A stretch of DNA of 64,000 bases from Prochilodus magdalenae (GCA_024036415.1 JAMWET010000628.1:256001-320000), one strand, 5' to 3'; positions 23,306 to 34,955 are shown, numbered from the stretch's first letter. Program-made: numbers and translations. Notes: generated from the letters alone by a model not told the origin.

Positions 23306-24535
23306 AGTAAACTGCCCCAAACGAACAATTCCAGGACTACCTAACTAGTCCCCTACCCGAGAATATTACTAGTCACTAGTAAATGCCGATGTCTGGCCAT
23401 TGAAACCCTTACTAGAGTATTAGATATAGGGATCATTTATTATGCGTCTCTCTTCTTTGTCTCGCATGCTGCAAAGCCAGCAGAGTTTCTCACGGCTGTT
23501 GGGGAGGACGTAATTGGCATTAGCCGCGGACCGTCTGGCGCATTAGAGCTGCTCCAGTCTGATTGGGATGAAGGTCATCAACAGCATAAAAACCAGCTCG
23601 GGAAGAGAGATGGCAGCGGGCACGGAGATGACTGCTGAGATCAGTCGCGTAGCAGATGCGTCCATGTGATCGATGAGGCCAAACGCATGCCATAAATCTC
23701 CGCCATGGCGAAATGAAGTGCCGAGCACAACTGACACACTTACTGCTCCGGTTTTGCTCCCTGACAGGCCAGCGCCATCCCCAATCACATATTGGCATTT
23801 GGCTAAATCACAAGCAGTTTGGCAGGGCCGCCGATTCAGACATGCTGGCATTTAAGGCTAGTTTGATTGCACTCATTGGAGAATATCTCACTGGAGACTC
23901 ATGATCGTGGGCATTCAGTAGACTTACGGATGGTGCACTGAGAAGACGTATTGCGATGTTGCCCAATCGTAGATCAAGCGGGATTGACCGCTTGCATTGA
24001 TCTGTCTTGCAGACGCGCAGTAAACATTCATAGAGGCTATAATCGCAGTCACGCACGTCTAAAAAGAAATAGGACAGCCATGTCTGTTCACAGTGCTCTG
24101 AAAGTAATGAGGTGTTCGATCAATTAGTGTTCAAGGCTTCTTAAGATACCTTAGATATGTACAGTATATCACAGTATATACTCACGATGAACGGATTAAA
24201 GTCACTGGAGCACAAATAGAACTCATGATTAGGAAGCACACACATTCAGAATGAAGTTATGAAAAAGAATAACACCCAGAAAGTCTCCTGCAAAACAAAT
24301 AACATATCAAGAAAGAATTATAATTATATCATATAAATATTATGACTCTGTAAATTACAATATCACAGTGTATTTTATGTCACTTACTAACAAATTGAAC
24401 TCACGTCTGTCTTGTAGCAATTTAATTCATAACAAAACATTAATAATAATAAAAAATTCCAAACTTTTGAATACGTATGTTCACCATATCAAAAATTTTT
24501 TATGATAATAAATAAATTCTTTTTTACATAAAATA
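23306..24535. other. Non-repetitive stretch, candidate conserved non-coding DNA at 23470-24060
   Basis: The stretch 23470-24060 is the most compositionally balanced, repeat-free and CpG-containing sequence in this part of the window. It has long overlapping frames on both strands (about 100 codons minus, 60 plus) without a convincing protein. That can happen when substitution is constrained, but it is only suggestive. The rest is AT-rich with no feature. Confidence 0.3.
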
Positions 24536-24554
24536 AAATAAAATAAAATAAAAT
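24536..24554. repeat. (AAATA)n microsatellite
   Basis: Four to five AAAAT units lie immediately left of the inverted repeat. Confidence 0.85.
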
Positions 24555-24594
24555 TAAATGAAATTTTGCACCATTAGAAAACACAATCTGCACT

Positions 24595-24632
<38 letters not shown>

Positions 24633-24938
24633 CATCATAAACATCTGATGGAAGCTTTGCTGCAAAGGAACGTGGATTCCACTGTACTGGATTCGTTTCA
24701 TATATAGTGCAAAAAATAAATACTATATATATATATATATTATATAGATAATATACTAATCTATAGATATATTAATTTAAATTGAAATTTTGCACTTTTA
24801 GAAAAACACAATCTGCAACCTTGTGTGTATGTATATATATATTATAGCTATATATATATACATATATTTATATATATATATATATATATATACACAAGTG
24901 CAGATTGTGTTTTCTAATGGTGCAAAATTTCATTTATT
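24555..24938. repeat. Inverted repeat with about 43-bp arms and TA-rich interior
   Basis: The left arm (24555-24597) and right arm (24896-24938) are near-identical inverted copies containing AAATTTTGCACCATTAGAAA and ACAATCTGCACTTGT. A third, direct copy of the left arm begins at about 24780. The interior has several (TA)n tracts and the segment duplicated at 25350. Confidence 0.75.
24631..24701 (+). repeat. Direct repeat, copy 1 of 2
   Basis: The stretch including CATAAACATCTGATGGAAGC and TTTGCTGCAAAGGAACGTGG recurs at 25350-25427 with a few substitutions and a 3-bp difference. The two lie about 720 bp apart. Confidence 0.8.
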
Positions 24939-25349
24939 TAATATATATATAATATATATGTTTGTGTGAAGATTTGACCTGACCATACAAGCTTGGCATT
25001 AATGTTTTTTCCAGGTTCCTTTTTTTTTATTATTATTCATATTTCATTCAATATTATTAAACGATCAGAGTTATCAGAGCTATGACACTTTAATAAAGTA
25101 AAGTAGAGGTGAAGTAGATTGTTTGTTTTTCACGTGATGGAGTAAACCAAGATGTAAATATGCGTTTGTATGGTAGCGGTAGATGTCAGTAGTAATATTT
25201 GTCTAAAGACACTCACAAGGACCCCAAAGAGGATAAATGTGAACAATTAATAACAGAAATGGCCAGTAATATCCTTATATGGAACGATCTAGCCTCACGC
25301 GTTGGTGAACATTCCTTTCTCATGTTGTGAGCTTGGCATGGTGGAGAAG

Positions 25350-25427
25350 GCTGTGCGTCATAAACATCTGATGAAAGCTTTGCTGCAAAGGAACGTGGTG
25401 GATTCCACCGTACTGGATTAGTTTCAT
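25350..25427 (+). repeat. Direct repeat, copy 2 of 2
   Basis: Matches 24631-24701. Here it is embedded in sequence without TA tracts. Confidence 0.8.
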
Positions 25428-26792
25428 GTACCAGTGCAATAGGGATCCCACGGGGGATTTTTTAAAACAGTGGAAAAACAGAAACATCGTGTTACTGTTG
25501 GTATTGTTTTAGGTGGACTGTATTAACAAAGACCTTGCATGTTCTGAATGGCAACCTTACAGGAACAGGTTGCCAAGTAAAATCAATAAAACGTTTTATT
25601 ACCAGTAATTCCGGACCACTTCTACCATGGAATGTTCGGACAACAGACAGAGCAGCTGATATTTTCCAAAAGAAAATCTCCAGCGTTATGAGGTTTTGAT
25701 ACGACAGTGATGATCTCAAGATGAGTCAGAATTTCTGCCCCCCACTTTTGCTTGGCAAGGGCCATTCCATGTTGTCCCTTGAAGGATAGCCTGAAATTAG
25801 ACCAGTCACACCTCCTGCCTTTTATTTCTTGCCCTTAATTGAAAGTCATTAAAGTTCCTTGGAGCAATGCCACTAACTAGGGTTTTTAATGTCATTTTTA
25901 AATGCTGACCTTTGGGTCACCTTACTGCCACGAGAACGTGTTTGAGAATTCCGCCCTAAGCGTTTGGCTAAAAATGGAGTTTAATCACCTCGTAAAAACC
26001 AGATGCACATTCGAACGTGCAGCCTGCAGCGGGACTTTGGGCTCTCAAACTTAAAAAAATGTGTTTTTCTTGTTTTGCTTTAAACAGGATCAAACTGTGA
26101 TAACACTCAGGACAATGAGAACATCGGTTCGACTGTGATTGTATTCACAGTGCCTGAATAAGTTGGGGACTTACGTTTTACCAGTACTGGAATATTATAC
26201 GGTTAGATTTCCTCTATTGTGTTTTCATACGGTAGGACAAAACTGCATTCATAAATAAATCATAACATTAATCACTTTCTTATCAATGCTTTCTAATAGG
26301 GATGCACGAATGTTCGGAAACCGAAATTATTCAGTCGACAATGGTGAAAAAACACTGAAAAGAAAGAAGAGTAAGTTGCACTGAACAATTACGTATTTAA
26401 TGACGCCATTATCTTTCTCTAGTTCCTGAATGTAGATGAGAACCAGAGTGGGACTTTTTCTCCTTAGCTTCAATGCTAGCACCATCTGCTTGGGGCTAAA
26501 CCCACATTAACGTCTTATTCCTCCACTGTGAGTCACACCGGAGCACACTGACGTCTTCCAGTTTCTATTCAGCTTCAAGCATTCAGCCCAAATGGCAGAG
26601 GAGCTTCTGAGCACACACATACACGTGCCCACTTTTTCCGGCTTCTACTCTACAGAAAGGCAAAGCCCAATTTTACAACGTCATGATAAGATGGTGACCA
26701 GCGTGGAGGGAGGCACTCTCTGTGAATGCAGGAGACATGTTAGCAGGGATGTATTTTCATTGCTAATGTATTCAAGTTGTTTTGGGCTTTGT
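25428..26792. other. Non-repetitive stretch, candidate conserved element at 25740-26100
   Basis: The stretch 25740-26100 has many AT-rich motif-like words (CCCTTAATTGAAAG, CATTAAAGTTCCTTGG) in balanced context and no repeat similarity. No coding frame was recognised. The rest leads into the minisatellite. Confidence 0.3.
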
Positions 26793-29700
26793 TGGTATGT
26801 CTGCTGGGATGTTAAAATGTTCAGTGTTTAGGTGTGTCTGCTGAGATGTTATAATGTTCAGTGTTAGGTATGTCTGCTGGGATGTTAAAATGTTCAGTGT
26901 TGGTATGTCTGCTGGGATGTTATAATATTCAGTGTTAGGTATGTCTGCTGGGATGTTATAATATTCAGTGTTAGGTATGTCTGCTGGGATGTTATAATAT
27001 TCAGTGTTAGGTATGTCTGCTGGGATGTTATAATATTCAGTGTGGGATGTTAGTGTAGGTCTATGCTGGGATGTTTATAGTATTATTCTGTCATGCTGGG
27101 ATTTTATAATATTCAGTGTTAGTTATGTCTGCTGGGATGTTATAATATTCAGTGTTAGGTATGTGCTGGGATGTTATAATATTCTGCTGGGATGTTATAA
27201 TATTCAGTGTTAGGTATGTCTGCTGGGATGTTATAATATTCAGTGTTAGGTATGTTGCTGGGATGTTTATAATATTCAGTGTTAGGTTAATGTCTGCTGG
27301 GATGTTATAAATTATTCAGTATGTCTGCTGGGATGTTATAATATTCTGCTGGGATGTTATATAATATTCAGTGTTAGGTATGTCTGCTAGGTATGGATGT
27401 TATAATATTCAGTGTTAGTTATGTCTGCTGGATGTTATAATATTCAGTGTTAGGTATGTCTGCTGATGTTATAAATATTCAATGTTTTAGATGTTATAAT
27501 ATTCAGTGTTAGTTATGTCTGCTGGGATGTTATAGTATTCAGTGTTAGGTATGTCTGCTGGGATGTTATAATATTCTGCTGGGATGTTATAATATTCAGT
27601 GTTAGGTATGTCTGCTGGGATGTTATAATATTCAGTGTTAGGTATGTCTGCTGGGATGTTATAATATTCAGTGTTAGGTATGTCTGCTGGGATGTTATAA
27701 TATTCAGTGTTAGGTATGTCTGCTGGGATGTTATAATATTCAGTGTTAGTTATGTCTGCTGGGATGTTATAATATTCAGTGTTAGGTATGTCTGCTGAGA
27801 TGTTATAATGTTCAGTGTTAGGTATGTCTGCTGGGATGTTATAGTATTCAGTGTTAGGTATGTCTGCTGGGATGTTATAATATTCAGTGTTAGGTATGTC
27901 TGCTGGGATGTTAAAATGTTCAGTGTTTAGGTATGTCTGCTGGGATGTTATAATATTCAGTGTTAGGTATGTCTGCTGGGATGTTATAATATTCAGTGTT
28001 AGGTATGTCTGCTTGGATGTTATAATATTCAGTGTTAGTTATGTCTGCTGGGATGTTATAATATTCTGCTGGGATGTTATAATATTCAGTGTTAGGTATG
28101 TCTGCTGGGATGTTATAATATTCAGTGTTAGGTATGTCTGCTGGGATGTTATAATATTCAGTGTTAGGTATGTCTGCTGGGATGTTATAATATTCAGTGT
28201 TAGGTATGTCTGCTGGGATGTTATAATATTCAGTGTTAGGTATGTCTGCTGGGATGTTATAATATTCAGTGTTAGGTATGTCTGCTGGGATGTTATAATA
28301 TTCAGTGTTAGTTATGTCTGCTTGGATGTTATAATATTCAGTGTTAGGTATGTCTGCTGGGATGTTATAATATTCAATGTTAGGTATGTCTGCTGGGATG
28401 TTATAATATTCTGCTGGGATGTTATAATATTCAGTGTTAGGTATGTCTGCTGGGATGTTATAATATTCAGTGTTAGGTATGTCTGCTGGGATGTTATAAT
28501 ATTCAGTGTTAGTTATGTCTGCTGGGATGTTATAATATTCAGTGTTAGGTATGTCTGCTGGGATGTTATAATATTCAGTGTTAGGTATGTCTGCTGGGAT
28601 GTTATAATATTCAGTGTTAGGTGTGTCTGCTGGGATGTTATAATATTCAGTGTTAGGTGTGTCTGCTGGGATGTTATAATATTTAGTGTTAGGTATGTCT
28701 GCTGGGATGTTATAAAATTCTGCTGGGATGTTATAATATTCAGTGTTAGGTATGTCTGCTGGGATGTTATAGTATTCAGTGTTAGGTATGTCTGCTGGGA
28801 TGTTATAATATTCAATGTTAGGTATGTCTGCTGGGATGTTATAATATTCTGCTGGGATGTTATAATATTCAGTGTTAGGTATGTCTGCTGGGATGTTATA
28901 GTATTCAGTGTTAGGTGTGTCTGCTGGGATGTTATAATATTCTGCTGGGATGTTATAATATTCAGTGTTAGGTATGTCTGCTGGGATGTTATAGTATTCA
29001 ATGTTAGGTATGTCTGCTGGGATGTTATAGTATTCAGTGTTAGGTGTGTCTGCTGGGATGTTATAATATTCTGCTGGGATGTTATAATATTCAGTGTTAG
29101 GTATGTCTGCTGGGATGTTATAGTATTTAATGTTAGGTATGTCTGCTGGGATGTTATAATATTCTGCTGGGATGTTATAATATTCAGTGTTAGGTATGTC
29201 TGCTGGGATGTTATAGTATTCAGTGTAGGGTATGTCTGCTGGGATGTTATAATATTCAGTGTTAGGTATGTCTGCTGGGATGTTATAATATTCAGTGTTA
29301 GGTGTGTCTGCTGGGATGTTATAATATTCAGTGTTAGGTGTGTCTGCTGGGATGTTATAATATTTAGTGTTAGGTATGTCTGCTGGGATGTTATAATATT
29401 CTGCTGGGATGTTATAATATTCAGTGTTAGGTATGTCTGCTGGGATGTTATAGTATTCAGTGTTAGGTATGTCTGCTGGGATGTTATAATATTCAATGTT
29501 AGGTATGTCTGCTGGGATGTTATAATATTCAGTGTTAGGTATGTCTGCTGGGATGTTATAGTATTCAGTGTTAGGTGTGTCTGCTGGGATGTTATAATAT
29601 TCTGCTGGGATGTTATAATATTCAGTGTTAGGTATGTCTGCTGGGATGTTATAGTATTCAATGTTAGGTATGTCTGCTGGGATGTTATAGTATTCAGTGT

Positions 29701-30143
29701 TAGGTGTGTCTGCTGGGATGTTATAATATTCTGCTGGGATGTTATAATATTCAGTGTTAGGTATGTCTGCTGGGATGTTATAGTATTTAATGTTAGGTAT
29801 GTCTGCTGGGATGTTATAATATTCTGCTGGGATGTTATAATATTCAGTGTTAGGTATGTCTGCTGGGATGTTATAGTATTCAGTGTAGGGTATGTCTGCT
29901 GGGATGTTATAATATTCAGTGTTAGGTATGTCTGCTGGGATGCTATAGTATTCAGTGTTAGGTGTGTCTGCTGGGATGTTATAATATTCTGCTGGGATGT
30001 TATAATATTCAGTGTTAGGTATGTCTGCTGGAATGTTATAGTATTCAATGTTAGGTATGTCTGCTGGGATGTTATAATATTCTGCTGGGATGTTATAATA
30101 TTCAGTGTTAGGTGTGTCTGCTGGCATGTAAAAATGTTTAGTT
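26793..30143. repeat. Large minisatellite, 36-bp unit with 21-bp partial units
   Basis: The unit begins TATGTCTGCTGGGATGTTAT and continues AATATTCAGTGTTAGG. About 90-100 full and partial units fill 3.35 kb. A 21-bp subunit made only of the TGCTGGGATGTTATAATATTC part is inserted at many places. Point variants recur in fixed order. Because 36 and 21 are both multiples of three and the unit lacks stops in several frames, it gives frames of 774 codons (+) and 735 and 511 codons (-), all simple repeats with no splice, signal or domain evidence. It is not a gene. Confidence 0.97.
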
Positions 30144-31756
30144 TTTGGCTTCCTCTTACTGAGATGATTTGTATTTTCCGGTTTTCCTTTTTGTGTGTTA
30201 TGAAGCCCTAGTCTATTTAGACAGTCCTAAAACCCTAAATACAGGCAAGCGGGAGAAACTGTCTCCCACAGAAGCCATCTTTCTAAGATGCCTGAAATGC
30301 CTCATTACAATTCCAACCCTTTTCTCTGTTACAAGGTGATGTCACCTTGTAACAATCCATATTGCCCGCCTACCGGCAAGCTTGGCACACCCCCTTACAC
30401 CACACACAGGGAGCTAAAACGATAAAACTGACCACTCTGAAACGTCCTTCTCCAGTCTAGCTTGCAAAGGTGGATCTGGTCAACCAACTCGTTCTACCAA
30501 ACTTCCAGGATCGGACTCTGACTCAAACTGATATAGCAGAACCAGCGCTAGTGTAAGATAGCCATAGCAGTGTGGGTGCAGAACTTTTAGCAGGATGCCA
30601 TTCTAGCAGTTGACATGTCAGAACAGAGTGGGTAAGCCGAACAATCAAAACACACTGAACTCACTGGGAGGCGGGGCTTAAAAGCACAGGAGCTCAAACA
30701 GATGTATCATGCTCAAAAAGTATGAGAACAATATTGTGTTTCTGAAACGTTGAATTCTATAAATCTATTCTACTAGACGATGAAAAAGCAGCATAATGGC
30801 TCCTCTTTAAACCTAAAGGTGCCAGGAGTCTTTGGACTTAGAACAGGAGTGCCAACATTTCATTGTCTTGGGGCCCAGAGTATAAAAGTGTTTGTACTGG
30901 GCCAAGAGCCTGCGGGACAAAACCTGTGGCTATCAAGTTGTTAGTGTTAAGATTTTTTTTTTTAATACACAGTTTAAAATTATTATCTGAATGCAGCGAA
31001 TAGAAGAACATAGTGGGGAAACATGGCATGTCCAGCAGTATGGTCACCTTTGGACGCACCTTTATGGACCTTTTAGTCAGTGTCCATTAAAACCCATTTT
31101 GGCTGTGCTTGATTTTCAGTCTGTTCAACATCCAGATCTTCTTTTCCAGCTTCTTTCCTGACCGTGAGACATTCACTTCTGCTATTTGTCGATATTTTGT
31201 ACAATCCTTCGCTCTATCCCTAAACAATTTCCATAACGCTTGTTCCCTTCAGAGCATGTGAGCGGTGCAGAGTGGGAGTGGAGTGATGGGCTTGGGGTTG
31301 GAGTATGGAAAAGCTTTTCAGAAAGTCAAAGCTTCTTTCTAGCTCCCAAACAGCTCCAGTGCTGCTCCATCCTGCTAGCCAGACAGCTCTCTTCCCTCCA
31401 CGCTGACTACCTCTGCGTGACTTGAGTGATGCGGCAGTGACGGCTACAGCTTGCACGCGACAAGCGTTCATACACAGCATCTGTGCTGCGGGGCTGTTCA
31501 ATAGACCTGCACACTGGAATCTCTCACCGATCACAATGAACATCTACAAATATTACACTCTCAATCTCTCCGTTTTGTGTCATCCGTTTGGATGGAATAC
31601 CGCTAAAGGAGATGGTGTTCGCATCACATCTGTCGTTGTCTAGCTTGTGACGGGCTGTCACTCCAAACCTGAATCTTCCGGAAAACGCCTGTGTAGCACA
31701 GAACGTTTAGCAAGTTGTTCATTAGAAATAAGATTATGAGGAACAGACACGGAGCA
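30144..31756. other. Single-copy-looking sequence
   Basis: No gene or dispersed repeat was recognised. The 107-codon minus frame at 31220-31543 has no domain. A short perfect inverted pair lies at about 30331-30353 (ACAAGGTGATGTCACCTTGT). Confidence 0.4.
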
Positions 31757-31800
31757 AGGAGCGAGCAAGGAGCGAGCAAGGAGCGAGCAAGGAGCGGGAA
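31757..31800. repeat. 11-bp tandem repeat, four units
   Basis: CAAGGAGCGAG is repeated about four times, perfectly except for the last unit. Confidence 0.9.
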
Positions 31801-31965
31801 ATAGAAAACCCAGAGCAGAGCAGAGTGATGGTTAGGATCACGGTTAAAGGCACCTTCTGATGAACCCCTCCCAGTAGACAGTGTTTGTCCAACAAAGCTC
31901 CACAGTGAACCAGTGCAACACTATTCCTGGGTCAGCCAGATCTTACTGCAGATCCTTGACCTGTG

Positions 31966-32085
31966 GTGGGTAGTGTAGCTCAGCAGACCACTACCCGCCA
32001 GGGAGCCACCACCACACGTGGGAGACTGGGGTTTGAATTCCGGTCTGGGTGACTATGCTGTGCTACACCAATACAATAACAAAAC
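31966..32085 (+). mobile_element. Head of a tRNA-derived SINE, family S2
   Basis: GTAGCTCAGCAGACCACTAC (box A-like), GGGGTTTGAATTCCGG (box B-like) and GTGCTACACCAATACAATAA match the head of the SINE at 13771-13995 read in its own orientation. The tail is missing and the sequence runs into AT repeats. Confidence 0.65.
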
Positions 32086-32099
32086 ATCGGCCTACCTGT

Positions 32100-32183
32100 A
32101 ATATTTAATATATATATATAATATATATATATATATATTAAATTACGGCATTTATTATATTATATATATATATATAATATATA

Positions 32184-32237
<54 letters not shown>

Positions 32238-32250
32238 AATGCCGTAATCG
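32100..32250. repeat. AT-repeat palindrome with 18-bp unique arms
   Basis: ATTACGGCATTTATTATA (32142-32159) and its exact inverse (32231-32248) bracket a TA dinucleotide core. A further TA block with an inverted TTTAATATA/TATTAAA pair lies to the left. Confidence 0.8.
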
Positions 32251-32532
32251 ATGTGGGAGTTTTGCTCTGCATATGTGAAGTACCTAAAACCTTTTATAGA
32301 GATTTTCAGTGTATTGCAGATCTTATCTTGACTTTAACCGTTCTCCTTAACTCCCATTTCGTGTATTTCATATTTCATATGTGAAGTGTTTAGATGTGTT
32401 TGATAGTCTTTTGCTTTGTAAGATTCAGTTCTCTTTAGTTTCAGCTCTTCAGCTTCTTAAATGAGCCCATGGCTGCTGATAACATCCTGAGAGTCACGTA
32501 TAGGTCACATCATTTATTACACTCGGGTAGTG
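32251..32532. other. Single-copy-looking sequence
   Basis: No feature was recognised. Confidence 0.4.
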
Positions 32533-32790
32533 TATATCGTGACTGTCCAAAGAAAAACATGTATCTCCATTTTTGTTGATTTTTACTTTTATGCTTCATT
32601 TGATCACATGAGCTGCTGTTTACACTGTGTGGAGATTTCATGAGGAATGGACCAACAGAAATGACCCAATACTTCTTGGAAAGATGTCTGGTTCCATTGA
32701 CTTCCATTCAAACTAAATGGGGTTTTTGGCCTCTCCTGTAAAGTTGTCATTTTGGAGATACCTGTTTTTCTTTGGACAGTGACGATATAT
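32533..32790. mobile_element. MITE family G, complete copy
   Basis: The ends are about 38-bp terminal inverted repeats. The left reads TATATCGTGACTGTCCAAAG then AAAAACATGTATCTCCA, and the right is its inverse with about two mismatches. The element is about 258 bp, AT-rich, without coding capacity, and flanked by TA, as expected for a Tc1/mariner-mobilised MITE. Partial copies lie at 18584-18785, about 49030-49135 and about 53840-53900. Confidence 0.8.
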
Positions 32791-33681
32791 GACAGTGATT
32801 TGGATTAAGGCCTACGGAGTCCAGTAAGACCTGAAAACCTTCCAAAAATAATAAAAGTCCAATTGTTAGTTTACGCACATCTTAAGCTTCCATGTTAGCA
32901 CAAATATGTCATGCTGAGTTTGAAGGTTGCTGTGATTTTCTTGTCTTTCCTTCTCCCCAGACATTCGAATACTACTGTATATGCAGAAATCCCTTTTTAT
33001 GTCCTTTCCTTTTGCCTTTTAATTAAATCATATGATATTCTTTGTCCTGGTGGCCTCTAAATCTCTTCTACTCTGTGTACTACCACCTGCTATGCTCACT
33101 TAGCTTGTTACTACTAGACTATATATGTGATATTACGTCAGCATTGCTGTCAGTGGCAGTTGTGTAATTCTTTGGCAGGTTAAATCAAACATCCCTGCCA
33201 TAGAGCAACCACACCAGAGTCCCTGGAAATAGAGGATTGTTTGAAGAACAATGTTAATAAAAGAGATATACAAGTGTAAAGTGCTAGTTTAAAGTTGAAA
33301 TAACCTTTACTTTACAGAACAGTAATAAGCATGTAATGATATGGTTATATTACGGTAACAAATTGTATTTAATCATTAATTCAATGCCTATTTCCTAGTT
33401 ATTATTAAATAATATATCGTAAACTTTATTGAGCGTTAACTAGGCCGTTATGAAATGGTGGAACAATGGTAACAAGCTGTACTTACCTATAAACTCCCTT
33501 CTTAATTTATTTTATAGTTCTTCATGTATAATAAGTGAGCAGTTGTTGTGGTAACAAGGACGTAATGGTATAGGAACACAATGGTAACAAGTACTTCCCT
33601 TCCCTTGCACTTTACTTGCATCCATACAGTACTGTACTCTCCATTTCTTTACTTAGTGTTTTTCTTTACTTAGTGTACATA

Positions 33682-34076
33682 CAGTGGTTGGACAATGAAA
33701 CTGAAACACCTGGTTTTAGACCACAATCATTTATTAGTATGGTGTAGGGCCTCCTTTTGCGGCCAATACAGCGTCAGTTCGTCTTGGGAATGACATATAC
33801 AAGTCCTGCACAGTGGTCAGAGGGATTTTAAGCCATTCTTCTTGCAGGATAGTGGCCAGGTCACTACGTGATGCTGGTGGAGGTTCGTCCTTCTTGGTGG
33901 TATGCTGACATTACCCTGGATACCGTGGCTCTTGATACATCACAAAGACTTGCTGTCTTGGTCACAGATGCGCGAGCAAGACGTGCACCAACAATTTGTC
34001 CCAGGCTGGTCCAATTTAGCCATGAGACCTCCCACACTAAAATGACAGGTGTTCCAGTTTCGTTGTCCAACCCCTG
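33682..34076 (-). mobile_element. Tc1-derived MITE, family T1, copy B (internal deletion)
   Basis: Both terminal repeats are present: CAGTGGTTGGACAATGAAAC on the left and GTTGTCCAACCCCTG on the right, flanked by TA-rich DNA. It is about 395 bp because roughly 140-150 bp between ACAATTTGTCC and CAGGCTGGTCC are missing relative to copies C, D and E. The minus strand still encodes the helix-turn-helix remnant. Confidence 0.85.
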
Positions 34077-34084
34077 TATATATT

Positions 34085-34215
34085 ATACTTCTTATTTTTC
34101 TCTCTCCTTTTATATTGATACTGTCGGAAATGGAGGAACTGCAAAGTAAGAATTTCATTGTACATTGTAACTGCTTGTTATGCTGTGTACATGACAAATC
34201 TCTTGAATCTTGAAA
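34085..34215 (+). mobile_element. 3' end of a non-LTR retrotransposon
   Basis: AAGAATTTCATTGTACATTG followed by a GTGTACATGACAAATCTCTTGAATC-type end matches the conserved 3' terminus of common fish LINEs. Only about 130 bp are present, as expected for a strongly 5'-truncated copy. Confidence 0.5.
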
Positions 34216-34955
34216 TATTACACACACATTTTCTAGTCATTAATAAATAAACAGATAGTCATTGTATTAGTATGTAGCAATAAAATAATAAAAAAACAAC
34301 CAACAAGTTTTATTTGCCTAAATTAACCCACTTTTTTATAGCTCTTAATGAACATTAAGAGAGGATAATGACTAATGACTGCAGGTATATAATGTTATTA
34401 GAGTTATTAACCCAAAATCCATGATGTAGGTCTTCTGTAATTACCTGGTATAAGTGCTGTTAAAAACTAATCCACTTCTCTCTGTTTTATTACTTACCTG
34501 TTCTGTATTTAAAGGGTCAGACACAGTGGGAGTTACAGGCAGTAAGTACAGTGAATCCAAATGTTATTAGAGTCGTAAAATACAGTCATACTTATTTCCA
34601 CATTCCTCCCGTGAGGTCATAACATCAGTTGAAAATGGTCTTGTGCTTTACACGTAGGCCCATCTGTAGACAGAGTAGGTAAATCTATTCTATTACATCA
34701 CTGCCGTGTTACCACTACAGCTGCTCACTTATTATGCATGAAGAACTGTAAAATCAGCAGGTCATTTTAAAGTAAGTACAACTTGTCACCATTATTTAAC
34801 CATCTCGTGAAGGCCATATTAACACTCACTACAATTTCTGAGTTATTTTCTAGTAACATTATTCATTATTGGCATTTAATTGAGAATTAAATACAATTTG
34901 TTACCGTAAAATTACCATATCATTACATCCTAACTACCGATCTGTAAAGTAAAGA

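Larger units (their letters stand above)
33304..34955. mobile_element. Element with long (about 270-bp) inverted repeats
   Basis: The left arm (33304-33570) and right arm (34670-34955) are inverted copies at roughly 75-80 percent identity by eye. Shared blocks are CTTTACTTTACAG, TGTAATGATATGGT, ACGGTAACAAATTGTATTTA and AGTTCTTCATG followed by ATAATAAGTGAGCAG. The interior is AT-rich and contains a T1 MITE and a LINE tail. No transposase frame was seen. It is probably an old fold-back type DNA transposon. Confidence 0.65.

Noticed and set aside
26296..26360. hAT-type element from a TAGGGATGCACGAATGTTCG start
   Set aside because: Only one end resembles a terminal repeat; no matching second end was found nearby.
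26793..30143. CRISPR-like regular array
   Set aside because: Units are contiguous with no unique spacers, and the setting is eukaryotic. It is a minisatellite.
27887..30211. A 774-codon + frame and 735- and 511-codon minus frames
   Set aside because: They arise from a 36-bp tandem repeat with no stop in those frames. There is no domain, signal, splice or composition evidence of a protein.
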